Positions 47,201 to 56,128 are shown, numbered from the stretch's first letter. The stretch: DNA of 64,000 bases from Pelagimonas sp. (GCA_025210345.1 JAOARX010000038.1:34893-98892); one strand, 5' to 3'. Made by a program: numbers and translations. Notes: generated by a model from the letters alone, not told the origin.

Positions 47201-47656
47201 GGTCCCGTGCGCACCCTGCCGACGCGGACCTTCTTTTACGGGATGAAACCCGGCGAAGAAATCACCGCCGAAATCGACCCGGGAAAGACGCTGGAAATTC
47301 GCCTGCAAGCCATTGGTGAAACAGACGAAAGTGGCGAAGCCAAGGTGTTCTTTGAACTCAACGGCCAGCCCCGCACCATTCGCGTCCCCAACCGCAAGGC
47401 TGCAGCCGCAAGCACGGCGCGCCCCAAGGCCGAATCAGGCAATGCGAACCATATCGGTGCTCCGATGCCTGGGGTCGTGGCGACTGTAGCGGTGCAGCCG
47501 GGCCAGCAAGTGCACGAAGGGGATCTACTCTTGACCATCGAAGCGATGAAGATGGAAACCGGCATCCATGCCGAACGCGACGCCGTGGTGCAGGCGGTTC
47601 ATGTCCAAGCAGGCGGACAGATTGACGCCAAGGACCTGCTGGTCGAACTGGGCTAG
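44210..47656 (+). CDS. pyc: Pyruvate carboxylase
   Basis: The 1148-residue, single-chain biotin enzyme carboxylates pyruvate to oxaloacetate, the main anaplerotic reaction. Domains in order: biotin carboxylase (1-460; FQKILIANRGEIAIRVMRAA, SWGGGGRGMRPIL), carboxyltransferase barrel (about 540-810; TDTTMRDGHQSLLATRMRS, ECWGGATFDVAYRFL, LKDMAGLLK, HFHTHDTSG), allosteric/PC tetramerisation region, and the C-terminal biotinyl domain with TIEAMKMETG (biotin Lys about 1114). Upstream boxes point to acyl-CoA-responsive control. A ten-base-pair hairpin follows the gene. Confidence 0.98.
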   Translation: MAEFQKILIANRGEIAIRVMRAANEMGKKTVAVFAEEDKLGLHRFKADEAYRIGEGMGPVAAYLSIDEIIRVAKESGADAIHPGYGLLSENPDFVDACAANGITFIGPKAETMRALGDKASARKVAIAADVPVIPATEVLGDDFDAIAKEADEIGYPLMLKASWGGGGRGMRPILGPDELKEKVLEGRREAEAAFGNGEGYLEKMITRARHVEVQILGDQHGKIYHLYERDCSVQRRNQKVVERAPAPYLSEAQREELCELGRKICAHVNYQCAGTVEFLMDMDSGKFYFIEVNPRVQVEHTVTEEVTGIDIVQAQIMISEGKSLAEATGRASQYDIRLNGHALQTRVTTEDPQNNFIPDYGRITAYRSATGMGIRLDGGTAYAGGVITRYYDSLLTKVTAWAQTPEKAIARMDRALREFRVRGVSTNIAFVENLLKHPTFLTNQYTTKFIDETPELFQFRKRRDRGTKVLTYIADITVNGHPEVEGRATPAEDLKPARVPDFPRGEEPSAGTKTLLDAEGPQAVADWMLAQKQLLITDTTMRDGHQSLLATRMRSIDMIQAAPAYAHNMPQLFSMECWGGATFDVAYRFLQECPWQRLRDLRAAMPNVMTQMLLRGANGVGYTNYPDNVVQFFVKQAAETGVDVFRVFDSLNWVENMRVAMDAVLDTGRVLEGTICYTGDILDPDRAKYDLKYYVAMGQELKAAGAHVLGLKDMAGLLKASAAGPLVKALKEEVGLPIHFHTHDTSGASIATIMEATRAGVDAVDAAMDSFSGNTSQPTLGSIVEALRHTDRDTGLDIAKIREISNYWETVRGQYAAFESSLQAPASEVYLHEMPGGQFTNLKAQARSLGLEERWHEVAQTYADVNQMFGDIVKVTPSSKVVGDMALMMVSQNLTRSEVENPKTDVAFPDSVIDMMKGNLGQPPGGWPKKIQKKILKDETAFTERPGLHAAPCDIEETRISVSSELEGKAVDNEDLAGYLMYPKVFMDYMGRHRTYGPVRTLPTRTFFYGMKPGEEITAEIDPGKTLEIRLQAIGETDESGEAKVFFELNGQPRTIRVPNRKAAAASTARPKAESGNANHIGAPMPGVVATVAVQPGQQVHEGDLLLTIEAMKMETGIHAERDAVVQAVHVQAGGQIDAKDLLVELG

Positions 47657-47676
47657 CCCCGCACCCCTGAGTACAA

Positions 47677-47706
47677 CACCACGCCCTTTCATCTTCGGGC
47701 GTGGTG
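47677..47706 (+). terminator. Perfect hairpin after pyc
   Basis: CACCACGCCC and GGGCGTGGTG pair perfectly around a ten-base loop, 20 bases after the pyc stop. No T run follows on the plus strand, so it may act with Rho or only stabilise the mRNA end. Confidence 0.55.
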
Positions 47707-47822
47707 ACCTGCGGTTTATATTCAATTCTTGATTTACATTTCCGCCCTTGCACGGCCCCTTAACCCTTGCCGGTGTAGGACATCCTTCACAGTCAGATGA
47801 TTCATTGTGAAGGGCACAGCGT

Positions 47823-50129
47823 ATGGCCATGCTTGTGGGAAAACGGTTAAACCTCGGCACCTCGACCCGGGCCAAAGCACTTGCCATCGCGGCAGTGCCC
47901 GTGTTCTTGACGCTCTGCGCCGGGGCGTTGACCGTGGTGAACCTGAACCGCATGTCCGAAAGCACCCATTGGGTGGGACACACCCATAGTGTCCTGAGCA
48001 GCGCGGACGCCGTCGTGAGCTCTGCGGTGAATATGGAAACGGGTCTGCGCGGGTTCCTGCTGGCTGGAAAAGACCAGTTTTTGGAACCCTATGAATCCGG
48101 CAGCCAAGCGGTGTTCACAGCGCTCGAAAACCTTCGCAATACGGTCAGTGACACTCCCTCTCAGGTCGAGCGTCTTTCTCAGGCCGAACAGGTTTTGCGG
48201 GACTGGCAAACCCAGATTGCCCAACCCATGATTGCCCTTCGCAAGGATATTGGTGACGCTGCGTCGATGAACGACATGGCCTATGAAATCCGCAAGGAAC
48301 GCGGAAAAACCTTTTTTGATTCCTTCCGCGCTGAAATAGATCAATTTATTGATATTGAAAGAGAGATATTACAACAGCGGCAGATCGAATCTCAAAGCGA
48401 GTTCTCGAGCGATCTGAAATTCATCAACGGAATCGACCCTGTCGAACACACCTATATCGTGATCTCAAAGGCACAAAATCTACTTGAATCGGCTATCAAT
48501 ATGGAAACCGGGATGCGGGGTTTTCTATTGTCTGGGGCTGAGGGGTTTCTTGCGCCCTTCGAAGATGGCCGCACCGCGTTTTCCGCAATCTTGACCGATC
48601 TGAAATCAACTGTCGCGGACAATCCGGATCAGGTGGCGCGCCTTGAACGGATCGATAACACGATCAGCACCTGGCTGAACGGCGTGGTTGACCCCCTTAT
48701 CTTTCTGCGTCGCGACATCGGCACAGCCGCCACAATGGATGACGTCGCTGATTTCATCGGCAAAGGTGAGGGGAAGGTCTATTTTGATCAGTTCCGCGCC
48801 ATCCTGGCCGAATTCTCGGACATAGAACGCGACCTTATGCAAATCCGAGTAGCCAGAAACGAAGCAACGTCGGAGTTCACACGTACAGCCGTCATTGTTG
48901 CGACACTCATTGCGGCCGTGATCGGTGGCTTTGTCGCCTTGATCATCGGCAATCGGATTGCCCGAGGCGTCAACGACATCAATGCTGCCATGGGTTTGCT
49001 TGCGGCGGGGGACAACAACATTGATATCAAAGGCATGGACCGCCGCGATGAGATTGGTGAAATGGCCCGTGCGCTGGATGTGTTCAGGTCTTCGCTGGCC
49101 ACCGTGCAGCAGCAAGAGCGTGAAAAGGCCGCCAAAGAGGCCAAGAACCAGAACGACGTGGTCAATCGGCTTAGTACAGGCCTGTCGGGTCTGGCGGCCG
49201 GTGATCTGACATCGCGCATTTCGCAAGCTTTCCCAGACAAGTATGAACAGCTCCGCAGCGACTTCAACAGCGCCATCCAACGGTTGCATGAGGTCATAAC
49301 CCACGCATCAACGACCGCGACGCAGGTCGCAAACGGTGCTAAAGACATTCATCAGGCAACGATCGATCTTTCTGATCGCACAACCAGTCAGTCGGCAACA
49401 TTGGAACAATCCGCTGCGTCGATTGAGGAAATATCCAGTTCAGCCGCAACAACCGCATCCAATGTCAGCGAGGCAGCAACACTGGGGGACGAAACAAAGC
49501 AGTTCGCGGATGACAACCGTGAACTGGTGATGAACGCCATCAGCGCAATGGATGAAATCAAGACCTCCTCTTCGGACATTGTGCAGATCATTACGGCAAT
49601 TGACGACATCGCGTTCCAAACCAACATCCTAGCGCTCAACGCCGGTGTCGAGGCCGCGCGGGCCGGCGAAACCGGCAAAGGGTTTGCGGTGGTCGCCAGC
49701 GAAGTGCGCAATCTGGCGCAACACTCTGCAGAAGCGGCTTCGGAAATCCGCAAGCGGATCAACGAAAGCTCTGAACAGATCGAAAAGGGCGTTTCCCTAG
49801 TTAACCAAACCGGTGAGGCCCTAAAGGAGATCGCATCACGCATCTCCAGCGTTTCCCAGCATATTTCCGAGATTTCCGGCGGGGCTAACCAGCAAAGCTC
49901 TGGTATGCGGGAGGTCAGCTCGGGCATTTCACAACTTGATCAGGTCACACAACAAAATGCCAACATGGCGCACCACGCCTCTTCCGTGGCACATGATCTT
50001 ACACGACATGCAGAAGAAATGTCGGCGTTGATCTCGCAATTTGACTTGGGCGAACCACCTGTCGATATGGGTGAACCATCTGATGCCTTTCAGGCTGATC
50101 CCCCGCAAGAGTTCCGCGAAGCTGGTTAA
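47823..50129 (+). CDS. Methyl-accepting chemotaxis protein with two tandem CHASE3-like domains
   Basis: A 768-residue chemoreceptor. Membrane segment 1 is at about 18-40 and segment 2 at about 354-376. Between them the periplasmic region holds two homologous helical sensor units of about 156 residues, each with the CHASE3 signature [13 protein letters not shown] (about 70-82) or [13 protein letters not shown] (about 226-238) and a matching later part ([13 protein letters not shown] and [13 protein letters not shown]). A HAMP domain (about 377-430) and the MCP signalling domain follow, with the conserved tip in [20 protein letters not shown]. No pentapeptide CheR tether is at the C terminus. 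The ligand is unknown. No che genes are adjacent. Confidence 0.93.
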   Translation: MAMLVGKRLNLGTSTRAKALAIAAVPVFLTLCAGALTVVNLNRMSESTHWVGHTHSVLSSADAVVSSAVNMETGLRGFLLAGKDQFLEPYESGSQAVFTALENLRNTVSDTPSQVERLSQAEQVLRDWQTQIAQPMIALRKDIGDAASMNDMAYEIRKERGKTFFDSFRAEIDQFIDIEREILQQRQIESQSEFSSDLKFINGIDPVEHTYIVISKAQNLLESAINMETGMRGFLLSGAEGFLAPFEDGRTAFSAILTDLKSTVADNPDQVARLERIDNTISTWLNGVVDPLIFLRRDIGTAATMDDVADFIGKGEGKVYFDQFRAILAEFSDIERDLMQIRVARNEATSEFTRTAVIVATLIAAVIGGFVALIIGNRIARGVNDINAAMGLLAAGDNNIDIKGMDRRDEIGEMARALDVFRSSLATVQQQEREKAAKEAKNQNDVVNRLSTGLSGLAAGDLTSRISQAFPDKYEQLRSDFNSAIQRLHEVITHASTTATQVANGAKDIHQATIDLSDRTTSQSATLEQSAASIEEISSSAATTASNVSEAATLGDETKQFADDNRELVMNAISAMDEIKTSSSDIVQIITAIDDIAFQTNILALNAGVEAARAGETGKGFAVVASEVRNLAQHSAEAASEIRKRINESSEQIEKGVSLVNQTGEALKEIASRISSVSQHISEISGGANQQSSGMREVSSGISQLDQVTQQNANMAHHASSVAHDLTRHAEEMSALISQFDLGEPPVDMGEPSDAFQADPPQEFREAG

Positions 50130-50253
50130 CCCTGGCCTCACCGCGTTCAGCAGTGGGCCCTTTGCGCCTTTTTCACAGAAAGCACGATTTTCTTGAATTT
50201 TCCTCTTGCGCCCTCTCGCTACCGGCGGTAAATCCCCGCTCACCGACAAGGAA

Positions 50254-50328
50254 GCGGGCGTAGCTCAGGGGTAGAGCATAACCTTGCCAAGGTTAGGGTC
50301 GGGCGTTCGAATCGCCTCGCCCGCTCCA
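50254..50328 (+). tRNA. tRNA-Gly (anticodon GCC), copy 1
   Basis: A 75-base tRNA with encoded CCA end. The acceptor GCGGGCG pairs with CGCCCGC; D arm AGCTCAGGGGTAGAGC; anticodon stem TAACC/GGTTA with the loop TTGCCAA (anticodon GCC at 50286-50288); T arm GGGCGTTCGAATCGCC. Reads GGC and GGU glycine codons. An identical copy follows 119 bases downstream. Confidence 0.97.
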
Positions 50329-50372
50329 ATCGGAAGCCTTACACACCCAGTAAGGCAATTGAAAAATGGTTT

Positions 50373-50447
50373 GCGGGCGTAGCTCAGGGGTAGAGCATAA
50401 CCTTGCCAAGGTTAGGGTCGGGCGTTCGAATCGCCTCGCCCGCTCCA
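50373..50447 (+). tRNA. tRNA-Gly (anticodon GCC), copy 2
   Basis: Base-for-base identical to the copy at 50254, anticodon at 50405-50407, CCA encoded. The 44-base spacer is unrelated to the sequence upstream of copy 1, so the duplication covers just the tRNA and perhaps a few flanking bases. Probably one transcript. Confidence 0.97.
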
Positions 50448-50538
50448 TTTTCATAGATCAGCAATCACTTACAAAATACGAAAAAACTGCCTCTTGGTCC
50501 GGACCGTCTTGCATTGGATCACCTTGCCTTGATGACGG

Positions 50539-51009
50539 TCAGTTTGCGGCTTGCTTGAGAGACTTTTTCATCAAGGCGCGGTTCAGGACCTGATCATTGC
50601 GCACCACATCCTCGTGGTGAACCACATAAAACCCAACAGAAGAGAAAGCCGGTTGCGCCATCAGACTGGCATATGCCGTGACTGCGCCCCACCCCTCAGC
50701 TATCAGCGTTGCCTCTAATCGTTCATACAAGCTCCTGAACCCCCCGCGCCCACGTGCGGCTGGCAGGACAAAGGCCAAATCGATTTCATTGCGCTGGGCA
50801 GACATGAACCCGACGACGGCTCCATCCACTTCTGCGACAAAGACGTGCTGACGTGCAAGCCGCGCATTCCAGGCCTGCCCGAACGGCACCTGGGAAATCC
50901 ACGCCCTCCGCTGCGCGGTTGAATAGGGGCTTTCTCCGCCGCGGATGGCATCGAACATCACCTGACCCAAACGGGCATAATCGGCACGGGTGGCAGAGCG
51001 AATGAGCAT
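50539..51009 (-). CDS. GNAT family N-acetyltransferase
   Basis: A 156-residue acetyl-CoA-dependent N-acyltransferase. It begins [20 protein letters not shown], typical of the GNAT fold; [20 protein letters not shown] forms strands 2-4, and [20 protein letters not shown] includes the acetyl-CoA loop (R-G-R-G-G). FSSVGFYVV is the usual last motif. The acceptor is unknown. It is divergent from hisB, with 71 bases between starts. Confidence 0.87.
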   Translation of the reverse strand: MLIRSATRADYARLGQVMFDAIRGGESPYSTAQRRAWISQVPFGQAWNARLARQHVFVAEVDGAVVGFMSAQRNEIDLAFVLPAARGRGGFRSLYERLEATLIAEGWGAVTAYASLMAQPAFSSVGFYVVHHEDVVRNDQVLNRALMKKSLKQAAN

Positions 51010-51080
51010 GTGGAACCGATCCTTGTTGCGTGCGCATGAGAGCAGAGCCTATAAGGCCGCAACTGAGCAAGGAGAGCCCC

Positions 51081-51668
51081 ATGCGTCAAGCCAACGTCAC
51101 CCGCAAAACCGCTGAGACGGACATTTACGTCGAAATCAATCTCGATGGTACCGGCGCATATGACAATCAGACGGGGGTGGGCTTTTTTGATCATATGCTG
51201 GATCAGCTGTCCCGCCACGCCTTGATCGACATGTCCGTGCGGGCCAAGGGGGATCTGCACATTGACGACCACCACACCGTCGAAGATGTGGGCATCGCGC
51301 TGGGGCAGGCATTGACCCAAGCCCTTGGCAACAAACGTGGCATTCGCCGCTATGGCACGTTCCATCTGGCCATGGATGATGCCCAGGTCCGCGCTGCGCT
51401 GGATCTGTCTGCGCGCCCGTTCCTGGTTTGGAACCTTGACATCCCAACTCAGAAAATCGGCAGTTTTGACACCGAATTGGTGCGCGAGTTTTTCCAGGCG
51501 CTCAGCACACACGGCGGCATCACGTTGCATGTGGACAAGATCCACGGGTTTAACAGCCATCACATCGTCGAGGCGGCCTTTAAGGCGGTGGCCCGCGCCC
51601 TGCGCGAGGCGGTGGAATTGGACCCCCGCAAGGCAGATGCCATCCCGTCCACCAAAGGGGCGCTTTAA
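51081..51668 (+). CDS. hisB: Imidazoleglycerol-phosphate dehydratase
   Basis: HisB removes water from imidazole glycerol phosphate to give imidazole acetol phosphate (histidine step 7). At 195 residues it is the monofunctional form without the histidinol phosphatase domain. Manganese-binding histidine motifs are seen in [23 protein letters not shown], and the second-half copies in [23 protein letters not shown] 51081 follows AAGGAG. It is followed by a multi-hairpin repeat and then hisH. Confidence 0.96.
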   Translation: MRQANVTRKTAETDIYVEINLDGTGAYDNQTGVGFFDHMLDQLSRHALIDMSVRAKGDLHIDDHHTVEDVGIALGQALTQALGNKRGIRRYGTFHLAMDDAQVRAALDLSARPFLVWNLDIPTQKIGSFDTELVREFFQALSTHGGITLHVDKIHGFNSHHIVEAAFKAVARALREAVELDPRKADAIPSTKGAL

Positions 51669-51675
51669 GGGGAAG

Positions 51676-51746
51676 AAAGAGTTTTCCGAAAACTCTTTGG
51701 GGCTCTGCCCCCGGCGCGCGATGCGCGCCTCCCCAGGGATATTTGA
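51676..51746 (+). repeat. Multi-hairpin intergenic repeat, copy 1
   Basis: Three consecutive hairpins: AAAGAGTTTT/AAAACTCTTT (51676-51698), GGGGC-TCT-GCCCC (51699-51711), GGCGCGC/GCGCGCC (51713-51729), then the tail TCCCCAGGGATATTTGA. The same order and tail recur downstream of hisE at 56863. The hisH ribosome site follows the tail directly. It looks like a genus-level intergenic repeat, analogous to REP/BIME elements. Confidence 0.6.
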
Positions 51747-51764
51747 GAAAAGGTGAAACAGCCC

Positions 51765-52400
51765 ATGCTGACAGCAATCATCGACTATGAAAGCGGCAAT
51801 CTGCATTCCGCCGAAAAGGCGTTTCAGAAAATGGCGCAAGAGACCGGTGCAGGTGAAGTGGTTGTCACGGACAAGCCCGAAGTCGTCGCGGCGGCAGATC
51901 GTCTCGTGCTTCCGGGAGATGGGGCTTTTCCGGCCTGCGCCGCAGCATTGACCAGTTCGGGATGTTTCGACGCGATGGTCGAAGCCGTGACGGTCAAGGC
52001 GCGCCCATTCCTTGGAATCTGCGTCGGGATGCAATTGATGGCACAGCGCGGCCACGAATATGAAACCACCGATGGACTGGGTTGGGTCGATGGCGAGGTG
52101 CGCAAGATCACCCCCGCGGACCCAAGCCTTAAGGTCCCTCACATGGGTTGGAACGACTTGATTGTCGATCGCCCGCATCCGGTTCTAAACGTCATCGACA
52201 GTGGTGCACATGTCTATTTTGTGCATTCCTACCAGATGGAAGTCAGCACACCGGCCCACCGCATCGCCCATGTTGATTATGCAGGGGATGTCACGGCCAT
52301 CGTCGGCCATGACACCTACCTGGGCCTGCAATTCCACCCGGAAAAAAGCGCCGACGTGGGGTTGCAGATGATCGGGAACTTCCTGACCTGGGCGCCCTGA
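51765..52400 (+). CDS. hisH: Imidazole glycerol phosphate synthase, glutamine amidotransferase subunit
   Basis: HisH supplies ammonia from glutamine to HisF. The 211 residues have the class I amidotransferase triad: nucleophile Cys86 in FLGICVGMQLM, and His/Glu in LQFHPEKSADVG near the end. It starts MLTAIIDYESGNLHSAEKAF, the canonical N terminus. The in-frame GTG at 51753 is part of the Shine-Dalgarno region (AAGGTGA) and is rejected. hisF lies 3 kb downstream. Confidence 0.96.
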   Translation: MLTAIIDYESGNLHSAEKAFQKMAQETGAGEVVVTDKPEVVAAADRLVLPGDGAFPACAAALTSSGCFDAMVEAVTVKARPFLGICVGMQLMAQRGHEYETTDGLGWVDGEVRKITPADPSLKVPHMGWNDLIVDRPHPVLNVIDSGAHVYFVHSYQMEVSTPAHRIAHVDYAGDVTAIVGHDTYLGLQFHPEKSADVGLQMIGNFLTWAP

Positions 52401-52408
52401 TCAAAACA

Positions 52409-52436
52409 AAAGCCCCGGTCTCGCCGGGGCTTTGAT
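52409..52436. terminator. Bidirectional terminator between hisH and DUF2147 gene
   Basis: AAAGCCCCGG and CCGGGGCTTT pair perfectly around TCTCG, with A-rich sequence on one side and T on the other. It can end transcription of hisH and of the convergent DUF2147 gene. Confidence 0.88.
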
Positions 52437-52464
52437 ATGGGCATCCCAGACATGGGCGTCAGGG

Positions 52465-52863
52465 TCAGTTGATTTTGGTCCAGGTCTGCTTGGAACACAA
52501 AAGCCCTCCGGCCACGCAGCCCTTGAGCTGCATTTTGCTGCCCGAGATCTGCGCCTTGCCAAGGTAAATCTTGCCGTTTGAGGGGCGCCAGACCTTGCCT
52601 TCATAGGCGCCGCCGCCTTTGGCTTTCATGTCCCGCACCAGTTTTTTGCCCTTGTTGGGCGAATTGTATTCGCCGCTGTCGTTGAAGGTCTTGCTGATCA
52701 CACCGCAAAACGCGCTGCCACAGGGGGCGATCTTTACATGGGCATACGACCCGTCATCGGGCTGTGTTTTCCAGGTGCCGACAATGGGTTCGGCCGCGGC
52801 CATCCCCGCGCCCAGGCCTGTTCCAAATATCAGTGCAAGCGCCAGTAGCACGCGTTTTTTCAT
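52465..52863 (-). CDS. DUF2147 family exported protein
   Basis: A 132-residue protein with signal peptide ([20 protein letters not shown] to AAA) and a DUF2147 domain: [76 protein letters not shown] and ending [19 protein letters not shown]. Two Cys pairs suggest disulfides in the periplasm. Members often sit beside lipid or envelope genes; the function is unknown. It interrupts the his gene run on the opposite strand. Confidence 0.88.
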   Translation of the reverse strand: MKKRVLLALALIFGTGLGAGMAAAEPIVGTWKTQPDDGSYAHVKIAPCGSAFCGVISKTFNDSGEYNSPNKGKKLVRDMKAKGGGAYEGKVWRPSNGKIYLGKAQISGSKMQLKGCVAGGLLCSKQTWTKIN

Positions 52864-52992
52864 GGTAGTCCCTCCCTTTTATCTGCTTCATCTTGGCGCA
52901 GGTTCGCGCAGGCGATCAAGCATTACCTAGGGTCTCTTGCATCCCCCTGCCCGCTCGCATATGCGCAAGACAGGTCACTTTGGAGCGCTGAC

Positions 52993-53715
52993 ATGATCCT
53001 TTACCCCGCGATTGACTTGAAAGATGGCAAAGCCGTGCGCCTGTTGCGTGGCGACATGGACAAGGCAACGGTCTTTAACGATGAGCCCGCCGCGCAGGCA
53101 TTGGACTTTGTTGCGGCAGGGTGCGAATGGCTTCACCTTGTGGATCTGAACGGAGCTTTTGCTGGCGAACCGGTCAACGCGGCCGCGGTCGAGGCCATCC
53201 TGAGCCAGACCAAGACCCCGGCGCAACTGGGCGGCGGTATTCGCGACATGGCCACCATCGAAATGTGGCTGTCCAAGGGGTTGGCACGGGTTATCTTGGG
53301 CACCGTAGCGGTCGAAAAGCCCGCGCTGGTGCGCGAAGCGGCCAAGGCCTTCCCCGGTCAGGTGGCTGTAGGCATCGATGCCAAAGATGGCAAGGTCGCC
53401 ACCAAGGGCTGGGCCGAAGTGACCGACGTGGATGCGGTTGATCTGGCAAAATCCTTTGAAGACGACGGGGTCGCGGCCATCATCTATACCGACATCAACC
53501 GGGATGGGGCAATGCAGGGGCCGAATGTCGACTATACCGCCGCGATGGCGAATGCCGTTACCATTCCGGTGATCGCCTCTGGTGGGGTGTCCTCATTGAA
53601 CGATCTGATCGCGCTACGCGACTGTGGCGCTCCGTTGAATGGGGCGATTTCAGGCCGCGCTTTGTATGATGGCGCTTTGGACCTGAAACAGGCTTTGACC
53701 ACGCTGAAAGCCTAA
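52993..53715 (+). CDS. hisA: Phosphoribosylformimino-AICAR-P isomerase
   Basis: HisA is the TIM-barrel isomerase of histidine step 4. 240 residues starting [20 protein letters not shown] with catalytic Asp8, then [24 protein letters not shown] (phosphate loop), [15 protein letters not shown] with the second catalytic Asp, and [15 protein letters not shown] (second phosphate loop). Structural twin of hisF at 55350. A terminator follows, so hisF needs its own start of transcription or readthrough. Confidence 0.97.
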   Translation: MILYPAIDLKDGKAVRLLRGDMDKATVFNDEPAAQALDFVAAGCEWLHLVDLNGAFAGEPVNAAAVEAILSQTKTPAQLGGGIRDMATIEMWLSKGLARVILGTVAVEKPALVREAAKAFPGQVAVGIDAKDGKVATKGWAEVTDVDAVDLAKSFEDDGVAAIIYTDINRDGAMQGPNVDYTAAMANAVTIPVIASGGVSSLNDLIALRDCGAPLNGAISGRALYDGALDLKQALTTLKA

Positions 53716-53724
53716 CCGATCTAA

Positions 53725-53757
53725 GCGCGGTCAAATGTGATTTGGACCGCGCCTTTC
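53725..53757 (+). terminator. Terminator of hisA
   Basis: GCGCGGTC pairs with GACCGCGC, with AAAT/ATTT extending the stem across one bulge, followed by CTTTCCCC. It lies ten bases after the hisA stop. Confidence 0.65.
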
Positions 53758-53804
53758 CCCGCTCCATCCACTGTGGAACAGGGTGTCGTGAGCTGCTCCT
53801 CACC

Positions 53805-53851
53805 GGGAAACAATCAAGGGGAAACAATCGGCGGGTTTCGCATAGATTGTT
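53805..53851 (+). promoter_or_regulatory. Repeated AACAATC sites upstream of Hint-domain gene
   Basis: GGGAAACAATC occurs twice (53805-53815 and 53819-53829, 14 bases apart), and GATTGTT, the inverse of AACAATC, lies at 53845. The cluster is 80-126 bases before the gene start and could be an operator. The rest of the gap shows only a small CGGGC/GCCCG hairpin at 53897. Confidence 0.35.
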
Positions 53852-53930
53852 GCCCTAATTTTGCCTGAATTGTCTCATATTGTAGTCAAATCAAAACGGG
53901 CATCAGCCCGAGCAGGCAAACGAGCAACAC

Positions 53931-55301
53931 ATGGCATTCGGAGAAGTCGGTTCGCTGACCCGCGGCGGGTTTGGTGACGGAGAAGAAGTCCGCGTGGACT
54001 TTACCCAACCGCTGGACAATGCGGTCATCATGCTGACGGGCACGAACTCGGGCGGCAATGAATACTCATTCACCATCACCTCGGTCGATGCCACGGGCTT
54101 TACCTTTCGTCTTGACGAATGGGAGGACGAAGACGGCCCCCACCCCGCAACGGAAACCATCAACTGGATTGCCGTCGAGCCGGGGGTTCACACCCTGCCG
54201 GATGGGCGCACGGTAGAGGCCGGAACCGCCACCGCTGTCACCGGCAGCTATACCCCTGTCACGCTGAACGGGGGCTTTGGTGCGCCACCGGTCGTTCTGA
54301 CCAGCCGGATGAGCGACAACGATATTCACGTGGCCGACAGCGACCCCAACAATATCACCGCCAGCGGGTTTGACCTGCGCCTGCAAGAAGCCGAGCTGAA
54401 CACCTCTGGCAACGCAGGTGAAACGGTCGGTTATATCGCGATCAGCGCGGGGGGAGACGGCACCTCGGGCACGGCGCAGAGCTATGGCAACCTGACCACG
54501 TCAAACCAGACCTTTGGCTTGGGCCACACGTTTTCCGATGGCATCACGTTGGCGGAAACCCAGACGATCAACGGCCCCGACCCGGGCAATGTACAGCTGG
54601 CGAACACCGCAAGTGGCAGCACCACAGGCGCCTATTTCGATGAGGAATCCGGGGACGGGGAAACCAATCATGTCACCGAAAGCGTGGGGTTTGTCACCTT
54701 TGAGCGCGGGCTGATCATGTGTTTCACCCCCGGGACGCTGATCACCACGCTGAGGGGGCAAGTGGATGTTGCGCTGATCCGGTCCGGCGATCTGGTGCTG
54801 ACCCGCGACGACGGATTTCAACCGGTGCGCTGGATTTCGCAAACACATCTGGAAAGGGCACGCCTGCGCGACGCCCCGGAACTGGCTCCGGTCTTGATCC
54901 GAAAGGATGCGTTTGGACCTGGCCTGCCTGCGGCTGACATGCAGGTGTCCCCTCAGCATCGGATGCTGGTCACCGGTTGGAAGGCCCAGCTTTTGACCGG
55001 TGAAACCGAGATCCTCGCCCCTGCAAAAGGGTTGATCAACGGACAGTCTGTCTTGGCCTGCCCTGACGTGTCTGAGGTGACATATATCCACCTGTTGTTT
55101 GATCAGCACCAGGTGATCTATGCCAATGGCGCCCCCTCTGAAAGCCTGCACGCCGGGCAGATTGGCAAGGGCGAAATCGACCCGCGGGCGCGCGAAGAGC
55201 TGTTCGCGCTGTTTCCGGATCTGCGTGCGTTCCCCGAGCGCTATGGCCCGCTTGTGCGCCCCAGCCTGCGCCGCCATGACGCCGCCGCGCTGTTGCACTA
55301 A
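53931..55301 (+). CDS. Hint-domain (Hedgehog/intein-type autoprocessing) protein
   Basis: A 456-residue protein. The N part (1-262) is Gly/Asp/Thr-rich, beta-like and acidic, without a signal peptide, as in proteins secreted by type I systems. At residue 264 a Hint domain starts, CFTPGTLITTLRGQVDVALI, with the block RSGDLVLTRDDGFQPVRWIS, and the later QVSPQHRMLVTGWKA containing the conserved His. Cys264 is the expected nucleophile for the N-to-S acyl shift. No terminal His-Asn plus downstream nucleophile is evident, so autocleavage rather than splicing is expected. It lies between hisA and hisF. Confidence 0.8.
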   Translation: MAFGEVGSLTRGGFGDGEEVRVDFTQPLDNAVIMLTGTNSGGNEYSFTITSVDATGFTFRLDEWEDEDGPHPATETINWIAVEPGVHTLPDGRTVEAGTATAVTGSYTPVTLNGGFGAPPVVLTSRMSDNDIHVADSDPNNITASGFDLRLQEAELNTSGNAGETVGYIAISAGGDGTSGTAQSYGNLTTSNQTFGLGHTFSDGITLAETQTINGPDPGNVQLANTASGSTTGAYFDEESGDGETNHVTESVGFVTFERGLIMCFTPGTLITTLRGQVDVALIRSGDLVLTRDDGFQPVRWISQTHLERARLRDAPELAPVLIRKDAFGPGLPAADMQVSPQHRMLVTGWKAQLLTGETEILAPAKGLINGQSVLACPDVSEVTYIHLLFDQHQVIYANGAPSESLHAGQIGKGEIDPRAREELFALFPDLRAFPERYGPLVRPSLRRHDAAALLH

Positions 55302-55349
55302 GGCGCCCTGCCCCTTAAAGACGGGATCAAAGCGGATTGAGGGCCTGAC

Positions 55350-56108
55350 ATGCTGAAAACACGGATCATTCCCTGCCTCGACGTGGCCGATGGGCGCGTG
55401 GTGAAAGGCGTGAATTTTGTCGGGCTGCGCGACGCGGGCGACCCGGTTGAATCGGCGCGCGCCTATGATGCGGCAGGCGCGGACGAAATTTGTTTTCTCG
55501 ACATTCACGCCACCCATGAGAATCGCGGCACTATGTTCGACGTTGTGACGCGCACTGCGGAACAGTGCTTTATCCCGCTGACAGTGGGCGGCGGTGTGCG
55601 GACTGTGCAGGACGTCAGGGCGCTTTTGTTGGCCGGGGCGGACAAGGTTTCGTTCAACTCTGCGGCGGTGGCAAACCCGGATGTCGTAGCCGAAGCGGCG
55701 GATCAATTTGGCAGCCAGTGCATCGTCTGCGCCATCGACGCCAAAACCGTTGAACCGGGCCGCTGGGAAATCTTTACCCATGGCGGTCGCAAACCCACGG
55801 GCATCGACGCCGTGGAATTTGCCAAGATGATCGAGGCAAAAGGCGCCGGTGAAATCCTGCTGACCTCGATGGACCGCGATGGGACGAAAGCAGGTTTTAA
55901 CCTGCCCCTAACCCGCGCCATTGCAGATAGTGTGCATATCCCTGTGATCGCTTCGGGTGGTGTGGGGACCCTCGACCATCTCGTCGACGGGGTGAAAGAG
56001 GGTCATGCCAGCGCTGTTCTGGCCGCGTCGATCTTTCACTTTGGTGAATATACGGTGCGCGAGGCAAAGGAACACATGGCGGCGGCAGGCATTCCCGTCC
56101 GCCTCTGA
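55350..56108 (+). CDS. hisF: Imidazole glycerol phosphate synthase, cyclase subunit
   Basis: HisF uses HisH-derived ammonia to cyclise PRFAR into imidazole glycerol phosphate and AICAR. 252 residues opening [20 protein letters not shown] with the catalytic Asp11, [20 protein letters not shown] (phosphate loop), and [16 protein letters not shown] with the second catalytic Asp, then [19 protein letters not shown]. Separated from hisA by the Hint gene, but followed closely by an unknown gene and hisE in the same direction. Confidence 0.97.
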   Translation: MLKTRIIPCLDVADGRVVKGVNFVGLRDAGDPVESARAYDAAGADEICFLDIHATHENRGTMFDVVTRTAEQCFIPLTVGGGVRTVQDVRALLLAGADKVSFNSAAVANPDVVAEAADQFGSQCIVCAIDAKTVEPGRWEIFTHGGRKPTGIDAVEFAKMIEAKGAGEILLTSMDRDGTKAGFNLPLTRAIADSVHIPVIASGGVGTLDHLVDGVKEGHASAVLAASIFHFGEYTVREAKEHMAAAGIPVRL

Positions 56109-56128
56109 GAGGGTCCGAAAGGGGCGAC

